From an uncultured Flavobacteriaceae bacterium (GTDB lineage Bacteria; Bacteroidota; Bacteroidia; Flavobacteriales; Flavobacteriaceae): DNA of 64,000 nucleotides. Numbering within the stretch: position 1 is the first letter of the stretch; the number at the start of each line of letters is the position of its first letter. Location: contig CALSRG010000003.1 in the NCBI GenBank assembly GCA_943788695.1, positions 166,001 through 230,000 of the forward strand. The letters are read 5' to 3'. Of the stretch, positions 43,547-52,161 are shown piece after piece. The translations under genes were made by a program, and so were the position numbers. The notes beneath the pieces were generated by a model. That model did not search any database. It had not been told where the DNA came from and saw only the letters and a list, made by a program, of their open reading frames with translations.

Positions 43547-44971
43547 ATGCCTGCATGCTTCAAATTGAATGCTCTGTTATTTTATGGAGCCATGTGCCTT
43601 ACTTGGACCGTCTTTAGTTTTCAACCTTCACATCAATCCAATCCAGATTTATCTGTAAGTGAACTTCAGGAAAAGGCAATCGGTCATGCGCGTCGTGCCG
43701 AGGCTGATAAGGCCACAGAATTGATTGAAGCCTACCTGGTCAAAACGGGTGATTTAACCTTTATTAATGACCACTTATTTTTTCAAATTCGAAATTCTGA
43801 GGAATATCAGCACCTCAAGCAGAAATACGACCCAGAGTGGAATCCTTTGATTATTTTATATATTTTAATTGCCTTTCTAGGGATTTATACCTCTATTGTA
43901 ATGCAATTTTTTAGAAATGATCAATCTAAACCTGCAGCCTTACTGGCATCTTTTGTCCTAACCCTTGCGGTACTAATTATTTATCTGTCTCTTCATTTGG
44001 CGAATATGTTTTATTATGTTCCAGAATTTCTATATTTAGCAGGTCCACTTCCGTTTTTACTTGGTCCGTTGCTGTATTTTTATTTCAAATCGTCGTGGAC
44101 CAATCACGAATTGAAATTTTGGGAGTTGCTGCATTTGATACCAACTATATTTACCGCACTTTACCTTTGGCCTGATATCAATGATTCTCCCTCTGCTAAA
44201 TTTGTAGCACTGCATGATCACGGAGAAGTTCTTTTACCCTCCGAATCTGCTATATTTATTATGATTGCTCAGTGTTCAAGTCTTGGTATTTATGGTTTAT
44301 TGTTGTTTTTAATGAAGCAGGAGAGGCAAAAGCATCGACTAATAAAAGGACTTGGGGTGGGCTGGTGGAACCAGCATTTGATCACCTTGTATTTATTTAT
44401 CGTTGCAACTTTTGCGATACCCTCATTATTACTGGCCCGCCTAGAGAGGTATGAGGTTTTTGTACATGCATTGGTTTGGAGTTTATGTAGTGTTATTGTA
44501 TTTCTCTCTGTAAGATTTCAGCTTAAGCCAGAGCTTATGAAACAACATGATTATGGCGCAAGGTCTGTTTTTACGCCCAAATACGAAAGAACAGGACTCC
44601 CAAGGAGTTACTCAATTGAATTAAAGAACCAATTGCTTCGCCTACTTCAAAAAGATAAGATTTATGCTCAGCCGAATATTTCTCTTGATGACTTGGCAAA
44701 ATTACTTGATGTCACACGTTATCACGCCTCTCAAGTGATTAATGAGCATTTTAATATGAGCTTTTTCGAACTAATCAATTCCTATCGTATTAAAGAAGCC
44801 ATGAGTTTGATGCGTCATTCTAATGTTGCAGATTTTAAATTCTCTGAAATTGCATTTCAAACAGGTTTCAGTAGCCGGGCAACGTTTAATAAGCAGTTCA
44901 AATATTACACACAACAAACCCCAACGGAATTTTGTCAGTCAATGATTAACAGTAAAAATAAAGCCTCCTAA
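43547..44971 (+). CDS. Membrane-embedded AraC-family regulator
   Basis: 474 residues. The first ~110 residues hold a signal/membrane segment and a short helical region. About seven membrane helices follow (residues ~100-325). The C-terminal ~110 residues are an AraC double HTH: NISLDDLAKLLDVTRYHASQ (first helix-turn-helix), FFELINSYRIKEAMSLM and FSEIAFQTGFSSRATFNKQF (second). This is a one-component sensor design frequent in flavobacteria. Signal and targets unknown. Confidence 0.87.
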   Translation: MPACFKLNALLFYGAMCLTWTVFSFQPSHQSNPDLSVSELQEKAIGHARRAEADKATELIEAYLVKTGDLTFINDHLFFQIRNSEEYQHLKQKYDPEWNPLIILYILIAFLGIYTSIVMQFFRNDQSKPAALLASFVLTLAVLIIYLSLHLANMFYYVPEFLYLAGPLPFLLGPLLYFYFKSSWTNHELKFWELLHLIPTIFTALYLWPDINDSPSAKFVALHDHGEVLLPSESAIFIMIAQCSSLGIYGLLLFLMKQERQKHRLIKGLGVGWWNQHLITLYLFIVATFAIPSLLLARLERYEVFVHALVWSLCSVIVFLSVRFQLKPELMKQHDYGARSVFTPKYERTGLPRSYSIELKNQLLRLLQKDKIYAQPNISLDDLAKLLDVTRYHASQVINEHFNMSFFELINSYRIKEAMSLMRHSNVADFKFSEIAFQTGFSSRATFNKQFKYYTQQTPTEFCQSMINSKNKAS

Positions 44972-45049
44972 ACTTTTTGCGGATCAATGGGTTAATTTTT
45001 AGTCTCTCGGTACATCATTTTAAGTAATATTTAACGAAATCAATCTGCC

Positions 45050-45069
45050 ACTGTTAAAAATTTAACAGT
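45050..45069. repeat. 20-base near-perfect palindrome
   Basis: ACTGTTAAA-aa-TTTAACAGT, 9-base arms around two bases, in the 276-base gap between the AraC gene and kdsA. It could be an operator or a short hairpin; no promoter box overlaps it. Confidence 0.55.
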
Positions 45070-45182
45070 ACAATAATTTTCCGAGTGAAATTTTGTTTGA
45101 AGTTTATGGTCCAAATGGTAATCTATTATATAGTGTAGAGGAACCTGCAGTAGGATTACTGCCGATAATAAACTGCCTATAG
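45066..45182 (+). pseudogene. Possible 38-codon coding remnant
   Basis: An open stretch without a start codon reads PSEILFEVYGPNGNLLYS and VEEPAVGLLP, then stops at TAG. The composition looks protein-like (strand-turn-strand with P-N-G-N), and unlike the surrounding spacer, so it may be the tail of a lost gene. Not recognised. Confidence 0.25.
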
Positions 45183-45212
45183 TGCACACTACTAAACTAT
45201 TTCCTTCTAAAA

Positions 45213-45243
45213 TAAAAAACCACCTTTCGGGGTGGTTTTTTTT
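45213..45243. terminator. Bidirectional terminator between the AraC gene and kdsA
   Basis: Stem AAAAACCACC / GGTGGTTTTT with a short loop (tttcgg) and T-runs on both strands. It is placed to end kdsA (minus) five bases after its stop and to stop readthrough from the left. Confidence 0.82.
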
Positions 45244-45247
45244 GAAA

Positions 45248-46102
45248 TTAATTCGACGCCTTTCTAATTTTCACTAAGCGTTCCATCAAGCTTTCGAGTT
45301 GATTGAGTGGAAGCATATTAGCACCATCGCTTTTGGCTTGGCTTGGATCAAAATGTGTTTCAATGAATAGACCATCAATATTATTCGCAACTCCTGCTCT
45401 TGCAATAGTTTCTATAAGTTCTGGACGGCCACCTGTCACACCGTGAGTTTGATTTGGTTGTTGAAGCGAGTGCGTCACATCAAGCACGGTAGGCGCAAAG
45501 CGTCGCATTACTGGAATGCCTCTAAAATCTACTACCAAATCTTGATAGCCAAAAAATGTGCCGCGATCTGTGATCCATGCATTTGGATTACCCGAATCAT
45601 GAACTTTTTGAACTGCAAAGGTCATACTCTCGGGGCTCATAAATTGTCCCTTTTTTAAGTTGATAACTTTACCTGTCTCTGCGGCTGCTACAACAAGATC
45701 GGTTTGTCTGACCAAAAAGGCTGGAATTTGCAAAACATCCACAAACTCAGCTGCCTTTTTAGCATCACTAATTTCATGAATATCTGTAACAACGGGTATA
45801 TCAAAAGTGTTTGCTACTTTCTGTAAAATCTTTAGTGCCTTTTCATCACCAATACCTGTAAAACTGTCAACACGACTTCGGTTGGCTTTCTTAAAACTTC
45901 CTTTAAAAATATAAGGGATTTCAAGACGATCGGTCGTTTTTACGATTGATTCTGCAATTCTAAGTGCCATATCTTCTCCTTCAATGGCGCATGGCCCAGA
46001 CATCAAAAAGAAGTTACCTGAGGAAGTGTGTTTCAAATTAGGTAAGGCATTTACAATCATAGCGTATAATTTTTCGTCAAATTTAGTCGTTCTTTCCGAC
46101 AT
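45248..46102 (-). CDS. kdsA: 3-deoxy-8-phosphooctulonate synthase
   Basis: 284 residues. Condenses arabinose 5-phosphate and PEP into Kdo 8-phosphate for lipopolysaccharide. Markers are FFLMSGPCAIEGEDMALRIA, IFKGSFKKANRSRVDSFTG, PVVTDIHE, LKKGQFMSPE, ITDRGTFFGYQDLVVDF and THSLQQPNQTHGVTGGR. The start at 46102 (MSERTTKF) fits; upstream in-frame residues are not family-like. It diverges from the polysaccharide cluster that begins at 46167. Confidence 0.95.
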   Translation of the reverse strand: MSERTTKFDEKLYAMIVNALPNLKHTSSGNFFLMSGPCAIEGEDMALRIAESIVKTTDRLEIPYIFKGSFKKANRSRVDSFTGIGDEKALKILQKVANTFDIPVVTDIHEISDAKKAAEFVDVLQIPAFLVRQTDLVVAAAETGKVINLKKGQFMSPESMTFAVQKVHDSGNPNAWITDRGTFFGYQDLVVDFRGIPVMRRFAPTVLDVTHSLQQPNQTHGVTGGRPELIETIARAGVANNIDGLFIETHFDPSQAKSDGANMLPLNQLESLMERLVKIRKASN

Positions 46103-46147
46103 GAGGTAGTCAAAAATTAAAAATGGCAAGTACCTCTTAGAGTTTAT

Positions 46148-46155
46148 TATATTTA
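46148..46155 (+). promoter_or_regulatory. Near-consensus -7 box TATATTTA before the acyltransferase gene
   Basis: Seven of eight positions of TAnnTTTG match. It would start transcription near 46161, a few bases before the proposed ATT start codon at 46167. Weak by itself. Confidence 0.3.
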
Positions 46156-46166
46156 CAAAAACTAAC

Positions 46167-47108
46167 ATTATTTTTCAAGTTCAGCCATATCAACCTCATC
46201 ATAAAGACATTTGGGATAAGTTTTTAAAGGTCTCTACATGTGGACTTTTTTTATTCCAACGGGCTTTCATGGACTATCATAGCGATCGTTTTCAAGATCA
46301 TTCGCTGCTCATTTTTAAGGATAAGATCCTTGAAGCTGTTTTTCCTGCCAATCTATTAGATCAGAGGGTCTATTCACATCAGGGTCTCACTTTCGGCGGT
46401 CTAATTTGCAATCGACCTATGAGTTTAGACAACTTGAATACCATTATGAAATTGGTGATTCATTATTACAAATCAAACAAGATTAAGTCTTTATACATCA
46501 AATTGATACCTAATTTTTTTGATGAATCGTTCTTCAGGAAATTTGAGAAATCGTTACAATATTTGACGGCTGAGAACCGCTACAATGATAGAACGATGGT
46601 GGTCGATTTGGAGTCCTATATGATTCACAAGAGTAAGCTTAAAAGATTTAGAAGATATGCTGATTATGGATTTGAAATTTTTAAAACTACAGATTTTGAA
46701 CCTTTTTGGAATACTGTTTTAATTCCAAGATTACAATCAAAACATGGCGTTTTACCAGTACATTCTTTGACTGAAATTCAACTTCTAGCAGATCAATTTC
46801 CGAATAATATCTTTCAATATGGCATCGCCAAGGATGGACAATGGTTGGCTGGAATTACTTTGTTTGTGCATGATAGGATAGTTAAATCACAATATGGAGC
46901 CACAACTGAAGCCGGTGAGGCTGTCGCAGCACTTGATTTTCTCTTTATTACCTTAATTCGACAATATGAATCGGAAGGATTCCGTTACTTTGACATGGGA
47001 TCGGTTAGAAGTGATGACCCTTCAGGAATTAATCAGGGCTTGTGGAAACAGAAGCAAGAACTAGGCTGTATTGAATGCGTTCAGCCTCATTATGAATTGC
47101 AATTATGA
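46167..47108 (+). CDS. FemAB/GNAT-like acyltransferase, probable ATT start
   Basis: About 313 residues if started at ATT 46167. Acyl/aminoacyl transferase of the FemAB-like GNAT group found in polysaccharide clusters. The motif AFMDYHSDRFQDHSLLIF is normally internal, preceded by about 30 residues with an aromatic W-[DN]-x-F and F-L-F-[QH]-R pattern. Exactly that (DIWDKFLKVS and CGLFLFQRAF) lies in frame upstream of the first ATG (46269), yet no ATG, GTG or TTG occurs back to the TAG at 46107. An ATT start is the simplest reading. Its stop overlaps the aminotransferase start (four bases). Confidence 0.7.
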   Translation: MIFQVQPYQPHHKDIWDKFLKVSTCGLFLFQRAFMDYHSDRFQDHSLLIFKDKILEAVFPANLLDQRVYSHQGLTFGGLICNRPMSLDNLNTIMKLVIHYYKSNKIKSLYIKLIPNFFDESFFRKFEKSLQYLTAENRYNDRTMVVDLESYMIHKSKLKRFRRYADYGFEIFKTTDFEPFWNTVLIPRLQSKHGVLPVHSLTEIQLLADQFPNNIFQYGIAKDGQWLAGITLFVHDRIVKSQYGATTEAGEAVAALDFLFITLIRQYESEGFRYFDMGSVRSDDPSGINQGLWKQKQELGCIECVQPHYELQL

Positions 47109-48214
47109 CGATACCTTTTATCGATTTGCGACAGGTTAATATGCGTTTCAAGACTGCATTTCAGAATGATTTTAAGATTCTTCAGAACAGCGGTAGGTAT
47201 ATCATGGGAGAAAGCTTAAGTGCTTTTGAGGAGGAATTTGCTGCTTTTTGTGGCACTAAGCATACGATTGGTGTTGGTAATGGCTTAGATGCCCTGACCT
47301 TAATTTTTGAATCCTATATTCAATTAGGTCGACTTAAAACTGGGGATAAAATTCTTGTTCCTGCTCACACTTATATGGCATCTATCATGGCAATTATTAA
47401 GGCAGGTTTGGTGCCTGTATTGGTTGAGCCAAATATCGATACTTTTAATATAGATTTTAATGACATGAGGGCAAAGATGATGCCTCAAGTCAAAGCTGTT
47501 ATGGCAGTTCATATGTATGGTTTTTTGGTGGACACCCAAGCTTTAAAGTCATTTTGTAGGGATAATAATTTGATTTGTATTGAGGATGCTGCTCAAGCTC
47601 ATGGCGCTATGACAGCGTACGGTGAAAGAGCTGGAAGTATTGGTGCTGCCGCTGGATTTAGTTTTTATCCAACCAAAAATTTAGGAGCCCTAGGCGATGG
47701 CGGTGCGGTAACTACAAATGACGATGAGCTCGCAAAAATGATACGTCAGCTTAGAGACTATGGTCGTATTAATAGAGATGAGTCTGTGGTTTTTGGAGTT
47801 AATTCACGTTTGGATGATATTCAAGCCTCATTTCTTTCTACAAAATTAAAGGTCTTAGATGACGATAATGGACTAAGAAGAGCGGTGGCGAACAGATATA
47901 TTAGAGAGATTCAGTCGCCTTTTGTTGCTACACCTACTTATTCAGGTGATTTAGATCACGTATGGCATATTTTTGCCATCCGATCTGCTCATCGCAACAT
48001 ATTAATAGACCATCTCAAGAATCATGGAATTGCAGCTATGGTACATTATCCAATCCCACCGCATCGTCAAAAGGCCTTGTCTCCTTTTATTGAATCTGAA
48101 CTTCCAGTTTCCGACAATATCAGCCAAACTCAAATCAGTCTTCCTATTAGTCCAGTTATGACCGATGATCAGGTTTCTATGGTCATTAATGCTGTAAACG
48201 CCTTTCGAGTATGA
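47105..48214 (+). CDS. DegT/DnrJ/EryC1-family sugar aminotransferase
   Basis: 369 residues. PLP-dependent transaminase for keto-sugar nucleotides. Motifs are VGNGLDALTLIF, PAHTYMASIMAIIKAG, CIEDAAQAHGAMTAYGERAG, and the PLP-Lys in FSFYPTKNLGALGDGGAV, with NSRLDDIQASFL. Given the FdtA-like isomerase at 51757, a 3-keto-6-deoxyhexose to 3-amino sugar step (FdtB-like) is plausible. It overlaps both neighbours by four bases. Confidence 0.9.
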   Translation: MTIPFIDLRQVNMRFKTAFQNDFKILQNSGRYIMGESLSAFEEEFAAFCGTKHTIGVGNGLDALTLIFESYIQLGRLKTGDKILVPAHTYMASIMAIIKAGLVPVLVEPNIDTFNIDFNDMRAKMMPQVKAVMAVHMYGFLVDTQALKSFCRDNNLICIEDAAQAHGAMTAYGERAGSIGAAAGFSFYPTKNLGALGDGGAVTTNDDELAKMIRQLRDYGRINRDESVVFGVNSRLDDIQASFLSTKLKVLDDDNGLRRAVANRYIREIQSPFVATPTYSGDLDHVWHIFAIRSAHRNILIDHLKNHGIAAMVHYPIPPHRQKALSPFIESELPVSDNISQTQISLPISPVMTDDQVSMVINAVNAFRV

Positions 48215-49488
48215 GCTGGGTCAAGCAATTAAAAAATAATAGACTATTCAAAATTACTGGGGCCAATGGTATAGTCATTGGATTTCGATTAGTGGTTACG
48301 CTTGGCGTGCAGCGTATTTTGGCAAAATCGTTGGAGGAATATGGAATTGCTAAAATTGGTGATCTCAGAAATATTCTTGCCATGCTAACCAGTTTGACTT
48401 CTTTGGGCATTTTTAGTGGCATGGTCAAGCTTGTTTCTCAATATGAAAAGGAACCGTCTCAATTAAAAAATTTATTGTCAACATCATTTTTATTCACGAT
48501 TTGTGGTAGCATATTATCCTCACTAGTTTTAGTTGTATTTGCCGAACCACTTTCAGTTTGGTTTTTTGACGCCCCTAATTATGTTGAAGTTTTTTACACT
48601 CTGGCTATTGTCACCCCAGCAATTGGATTGCATCGCATTTTTAATGCGGTCGTTCACGGCATGTCTCAATTTAAGAAGTATGCAAAAATTGAACTTATAG
48701 CCTATATTTTATCGGCTGGATTGACCCTCTTGGGGCTATATTTTAATCACCTTAAAGGCGTGCTTATAGCCATCTCGATTGGACCTTTTATTCAGTTACT
48801 GACTTTGATTTTTATTTTCGGTAAAACCTTAAAACCTTTTGTTGCTGCAGTTCGTCCAAAATGGCACGGACGCTTTGGGAACGCTTTATTGGCATTCACA
48901 TTGATGTCATTTGTGTCAAACATTCTTTTAAACTCTGTAGAAATTTATTTACGAGATATTCTTGAACGCACCTTGAATATCAATGAAGCAGGTTACTGGA
49001 CTGCGATAACAAATATTTCTAAAAACTATATGGTGTTTTCAACAGCTATTTATAGTTTATACGTTATCCCCAAATTTGCTAAAATTAATTCACGTCAAGG
49101 TTTTAAAAAGGAAGTGTTTCATATATATAAAACCCTTTTGCCTTTATTTGGTGTTGGAATGTTATTGATTTATCTGTGTCGTGATTTTGTCGTTCAGCTA
49201 ATCTATCCAGATTTTAATGGGATGACCCCATTGTTTAAGTGGCAATTATTAGGGGATTTTGTGCGTTTAGCGGCTGTAGTGGTGGCGCATCAATTTTTAG
49301 CTAAAAAGATGATCAAAAGTTTTATCGCTTCTGAAATATTATCCATGATATTGCTCTTTGTATTGTCTCTAATTTTAATACCAATCTATGGCACTGAGGG
49401 GGTTGTTATTGCCCATTTTCTGCGTTATATTATTTATTTTGGCTTTGTATTGTTGCTCATACAGCGTTATTTTTCAAAACGAACTTAA
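48211..49488 (+). CDS. Oligosaccharide flippase (Wzx-like, MOP superfamily)
   Basis: 425 residues with about 12-14 hydrophobic segments. Moves lipid-linked sugar units across the inner membrane. The first segment contains TGANGIVIGFRLVVTLGVQR, and the order of helices fits the polysaccharide synthase/flippase family. It overlaps the aminotransferase gene by four bases and converges on the next gene, with their ends overlapping by four bases. Confidence 0.87.
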   Translation: MSWVKQLKNNRLFKITGANGIVIGFRLVVTLGVQRILAKSLEEYGIAKIGDLRNILAMLTSLTSLGIFSGMVKLVSQYEKEPSQLKNLLSTSFLFTICGSILSSLVLVVFAEPLSVWFFDAPNYVEVFYTLAIVTPAIGLHRIFNAVVHGMSQFKKYAKIELIAYILSAGLTLLGLYFNHLKGVLIAISIGPFIQLLTLIFIFGKTLKPFVAAVRPKWHGRFGNALLAFTLMSFVSNILLNSVEIYLRDILERTLNINEAGYWTAITNISKNYMVFSTAIYSLYVIPKFAKINSRQGFKKEVFHIYKTLLPLFGVGMLLIYLCRDFVVQLIYPDFNGMTPLFKWQLLGDFVRLAAVVVAHQFLAKKMIKSFIASEILSMILLFVLSLILIPIYGTEGVVIAHFLRYIIYFGFVLLLIQRYFSKRT

Positions 49489-50624
49489 TGTTTTTTCCAT
49501 GCCGCTAGGCTACGTTCTGCTATGAGATGTGCGTCGTGGAACTGCTCAACAAATTTTCGTGCGGACGTACCAATGGCTATTATTTTTTCTGGTTGTTCAA
49601 TCAGATCAACCAATTTCAAATAGATGCTTTGGGGGTCGGGAAGGGCATTGATGACAACTTGATCCTCTTCAATATTATAATATTCAAGCCATTCTCGCTC
49701 TGCACCAGTAAAAACTACTTTACCCTTTGCCATAGCTTCCAATGCATTGTATCCTTGGTCATAAGCATAGACCATATCTAGTAAAATATGCGCCGAATTA
49801 TAGGCTTTCAAATATTCAGAATGTGCAAGATTATGAGTTGTGATAATCTCAATTTTTGATTCGTGCGAAGACATCAGTTTTTGTAGCGCTAATTCAAAAA
49901 GATCATTTCCTTTTTTGTAGTAATTCCGAGAATTGATTCCATGAAAGATCACAATCTTATCAGTAATAATAGGTATTTGAAACTCTAATTGTTTTAGGTA
50001 AATCGGGTGAGGCATCAGTCCGAGGTGTTTTGGATGATTCTGCAGCGGTAATAAGTAATCCAAGTCAGATGAAAATACACCAATCACGTTTTTATAAACA
50101 TAATCGTGTAAGACTTTGTGAGATGATGACACGTAATTTAAAGCAGGAAGAAAGTCTTTTTTATGACCTTTATTTTCAAAATAGGGCGTGAGAATGCTAT
50201 ACCTGTATTTGCCGTCTAATGCAAACTTTACACTGATGTAATCCGTTCCATTGGAAAGTAGGAATACCTTTTTGTTGTGCTCGAAGATATAAGAAAGGAG
50301 TTTAGCCTCAGTTTTTGGCAAACAGCCTATGGGCCTCTCATTAATCAATTGTACAACATCCTGATTGAGAAATCTATGCTGATGATGTCGAAACTGTCGG
50401 GTCAGATTAATACTGTTCAAGTCCATGCCAGAAAAAACATGTACAATTCTGCGAACGTAATACCAAAAGCCACTCTGAAAACGTTGCTTTAACAATATGT
50501 CTGCAGGACGTTTTTTAAATCCATCACCATGTCCAACAAGCAATACCTCGTGACCTAATGCCTCAAGTCCCAGCTTCAGATTGAAGTGCGATGCATTATA
50601 TTCGCCAAGCAATAGAATCTTCAT
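49485..50624 (-). CDS. GT-B glycosyltransferase (GT4-like)
   Basis: 379 residues. The N-terminal MKILLLGEYNASHFNLKLGL is a typical nucleotide-sugar-transferase first strand, and the C-terminal half has HGINSRNYYKKGNDLFELAL (the H-G-x-N-x-R-N-x-x-K-G turn) and DQGYNALEAMAKGKVVFTG, the E-x7-E-like donor site. No membrane segment. The sugar is unknown. It is transcribed against its neighbours from the promoter pair at 50632-50649. Confidence 0.8.
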   Translation of the reverse strand: MKILLLGEYNASHFNLKLGLEALGHEVLLVGHGDGFKKRPADILLKQRFQSGFWYYVRRIVHVFSGMDLNSINLTRQFRHHQHRFLNQDVVQLINERPIGCLPKTEAKLLSYIFEHNKKVFLLSNGTDYISVKFALDGKYRYSILTPYFENKGHKKDFLPALNYVSSSHKVLHDYVYKNVIGVFSSDLDYLLPLQNHPKHLGLMPHPIYLKQLEFQIPIITDKIVIFHGINSRNYYKKGNDLFELALQKLMSSHESKIEIITTHNLAHSEYLKAYNSAHILLDMVYAYDQGYNALEAMAKGKVVFTGAEREWLEYYNIEEDQVVINALPDPQSIYLKLVDLIEQPEKIIAIGTSARKFVEQFHDAHLIAERSLAAWKKH

Positions 50625-50631
50625 TAATGAT

Positions 50632-50649
50632 TACATTTGTCCAAATATA
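50632..50649. promoter_or_regulatory. Face-to-face -7 boxes between two divergent glycosyltransferase genes
   Basis: TACATTTG (50632-50639, plus) and TATATTTG (50649-50642, minus) are both perfect TAnnTTTG boxes only two bases apart and pointing towards each other. The start codons are at 50624 (minus) and 50657 (plus), 32 bases apart. Both polymerases would need the same DNA, so the two promoters should exclude each other. Confidence 0.5.
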
Positions 50650-50656
50650 ACTTTAA

Positions 50657-51760
50657 ATGTGCCAATATTCCGTCAAAAAAAAGGTTTGTATTGTGGTTTC
50701 TTCCTTGAGTCACGGTGGCGCACAACGCTCATCAGCAAGTCTCACTTTTGTTTTTGAAAAGCTCGGTTATGACGTATTTGTAGCAACAGTGTTGCCAGGT
50801 GTGGCGTATGATTTTACTGGAAAATTGTTCGAAATTCATGCCATTAAATCGGCGATACATCCAAGTTTAAATAGGATTAATAAGTTGTTTAAATTCCGTC
50901 GATTTTTAAATCAGGAAAAATTTGATTTAATCATCGACAATAGAGCAAGAGTTCGTGTTTTACGAGAATTGGTTGTGGTTAAATATTTGTATCCAAAGAC
51001 TGCAATCTATATGATTCGAAATTTCAATTTTGAAAAGGTATTCACACCATATAAATCTTTTAACCGTTGGCTCTATAAAAATCGCCGTTTGGTTTCTGTA
51101 TCTGAGTCTGCTGCAAAAAAGGCGAAATTTGAATTGAAATTAAGGCATGTCGAGGGAATTCCAAACGCTATTCCAAACTTGAGAGATTATCCATTTCTAT
51201 CAAATCAATTGCCTGAACTGCCTGAAAAATACATCTTATGTTGTGGTCGTATTGAAGATGCTAGTAAAAATCTTCGATTACTTTTGTCTGCTTTTAAAAT
51301 GTCAGAACTACAAAATGATAATATTAGTCTGGTTATCTTGGGTTCTGGTCCAGATGAAACTATGATAAAACAATATGCTGAGGCGTTGGGTGTCGATAAC
51401 TCAATTATTTGGCTACCCTTTATGTCAAATCCCTTCACAGTTATGGCAAATGCGTTATTTGTAACCTTGACCAGTCGCTATGAGGGTTTTCCTAGGGTTC
51501 TTATTGAGTCATTATCTGTAGGAACGCCAGTTGTCTCAATTGATTGTGAATCAGGCCCCTCAGAAGTGGTTCTAAACGAAAAGAATGGTTTATTGGTTAA
51601 AAATAATGATCCTTCAGTATTTGGTGACGCCATGAAGCGCCTTATATTTGATCAAGAGCTCTATCACCAATGTCAATTGAACGCCAAAAAAAGTGTGGAA
51701 CACTTATCAATTGATAACATTGCATTGAGGTGGAAAACATATCTTAACTTTGAGTCATGA
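50657..51760 (+). CDS. Glycosyltransferase family 4
   Basis: 367 residues. Retaining GT-B enzyme. N-terminal VVSSLSHGGAQRSSASL (donor/acceptor cleft glycine loop) and C-terminal YILCCGRIEDASKNLRLLL, LVILGSGPDE and SRYEGFPRVLIESLSVGTPVV (the E-x7-E motif, here with E-G-F-P-R-V-L-I-E) are diagnostic. Acts in the cytoplasm on a lipid-linked acceptor. Its stop overlaps the fdtA-like start by four bases. Confidence 0.9.
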   Translation: MCQYSVKKKVCIVVSSLSHGGAQRSSASLTFVFEKLGYDVFVATVLPGVAYDFTGKLFEIHAIKSAIHPSLNRINKLFKFRRFLNQEKFDLIIDNRARVRVLRELVVVKYLYPKTAIYMIRNFNFEKVFTPYKSFNRWLYKNRRLVSVSESAAKKAKFELKLRHVEGIPNAIPNLRDYPFLSNQLPELPEKYILCCGRIEDASKNLRLLLSAFKMSELQNDNISLVILGSGPDETMIKQYAEALGVDNSIIWLPFMSNPFTVMANALFVTLTSRYEGFPRVLIESLSVGTPVVSIDCESGPSEVVLNEKNGLLVKNNDPSVFGDAMKRLIFDQELYHQCQLNAKKSVEHLSIDNIALRWKTYLNFES

Positions 51761-52161
51761 ATACAATAGATAAAGTGGTGCAAGTAGAAATCCCAAACAT
51801 TAAAGATCCTCGAGGTTCATTGGCGGTGATTGAGGGTGATGTTTTGCCTTTTGGGGTTAAAAGGGTTTATTACTTGTATGATGTACCTAGTGATGCCTAT
51901 CGTGGCGGTCATGCGCATAAATCACTGGTGCAGTGCTTAATTCCAATAAGTGGGAGTTTTGAAGTGCTACTCGATGATGGACACAACCAAAAATGCGTCA
52001 TGTTGAATAAGCCCGACAAAGGGCTTTTGATTCCTTCAGGTATTTGGCGCGAATTGGATAATTTTTCTTCAGGAGCTGTATGTCTCGTTTTAGCTTCTGA
52101 AGTTTTTGATGAAGATGATTACATCAGAAATTATGACTTGTTTAGATCTTTAAAGGCATAA
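51757..52161 (+). CDS. FdtA/QdtA-type sugar 3,4-ketoisomerase (WxcM-like cupin)
   Basis: 134 residues. Cupin that turns dTDP-4-keto-6-deoxyglucose into a 3-keto sugar. The family signature RVYYLYDVPSDAYRGGHAHKSL (His pair in GGHAH) is split here as YYLYDVPSDAYRGGHAH, with an IKDPRGSLAVIEG start and FDEDDYIRNYDLF near the C terminus. With the DegT aminotransferase at 47105 it could form a 3-amino-3,6-dideoxyhexose pathway. It ends in a 12-base tail overlap with the converging GT2 gene. Confidence 0.88.
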   Translation: MNTIDKVVQVEIPNIKDPRGSLAVIEGDVLPFGVKRVYYLYDVPSDAYRGGHAHKSLVQCLIPISGSFEVLLDDGHNQKCVMLNKPDKGLLIPSGIWRELDNFSSGAVCLVLASEVFDEDDYIRNYDLFRSLKA

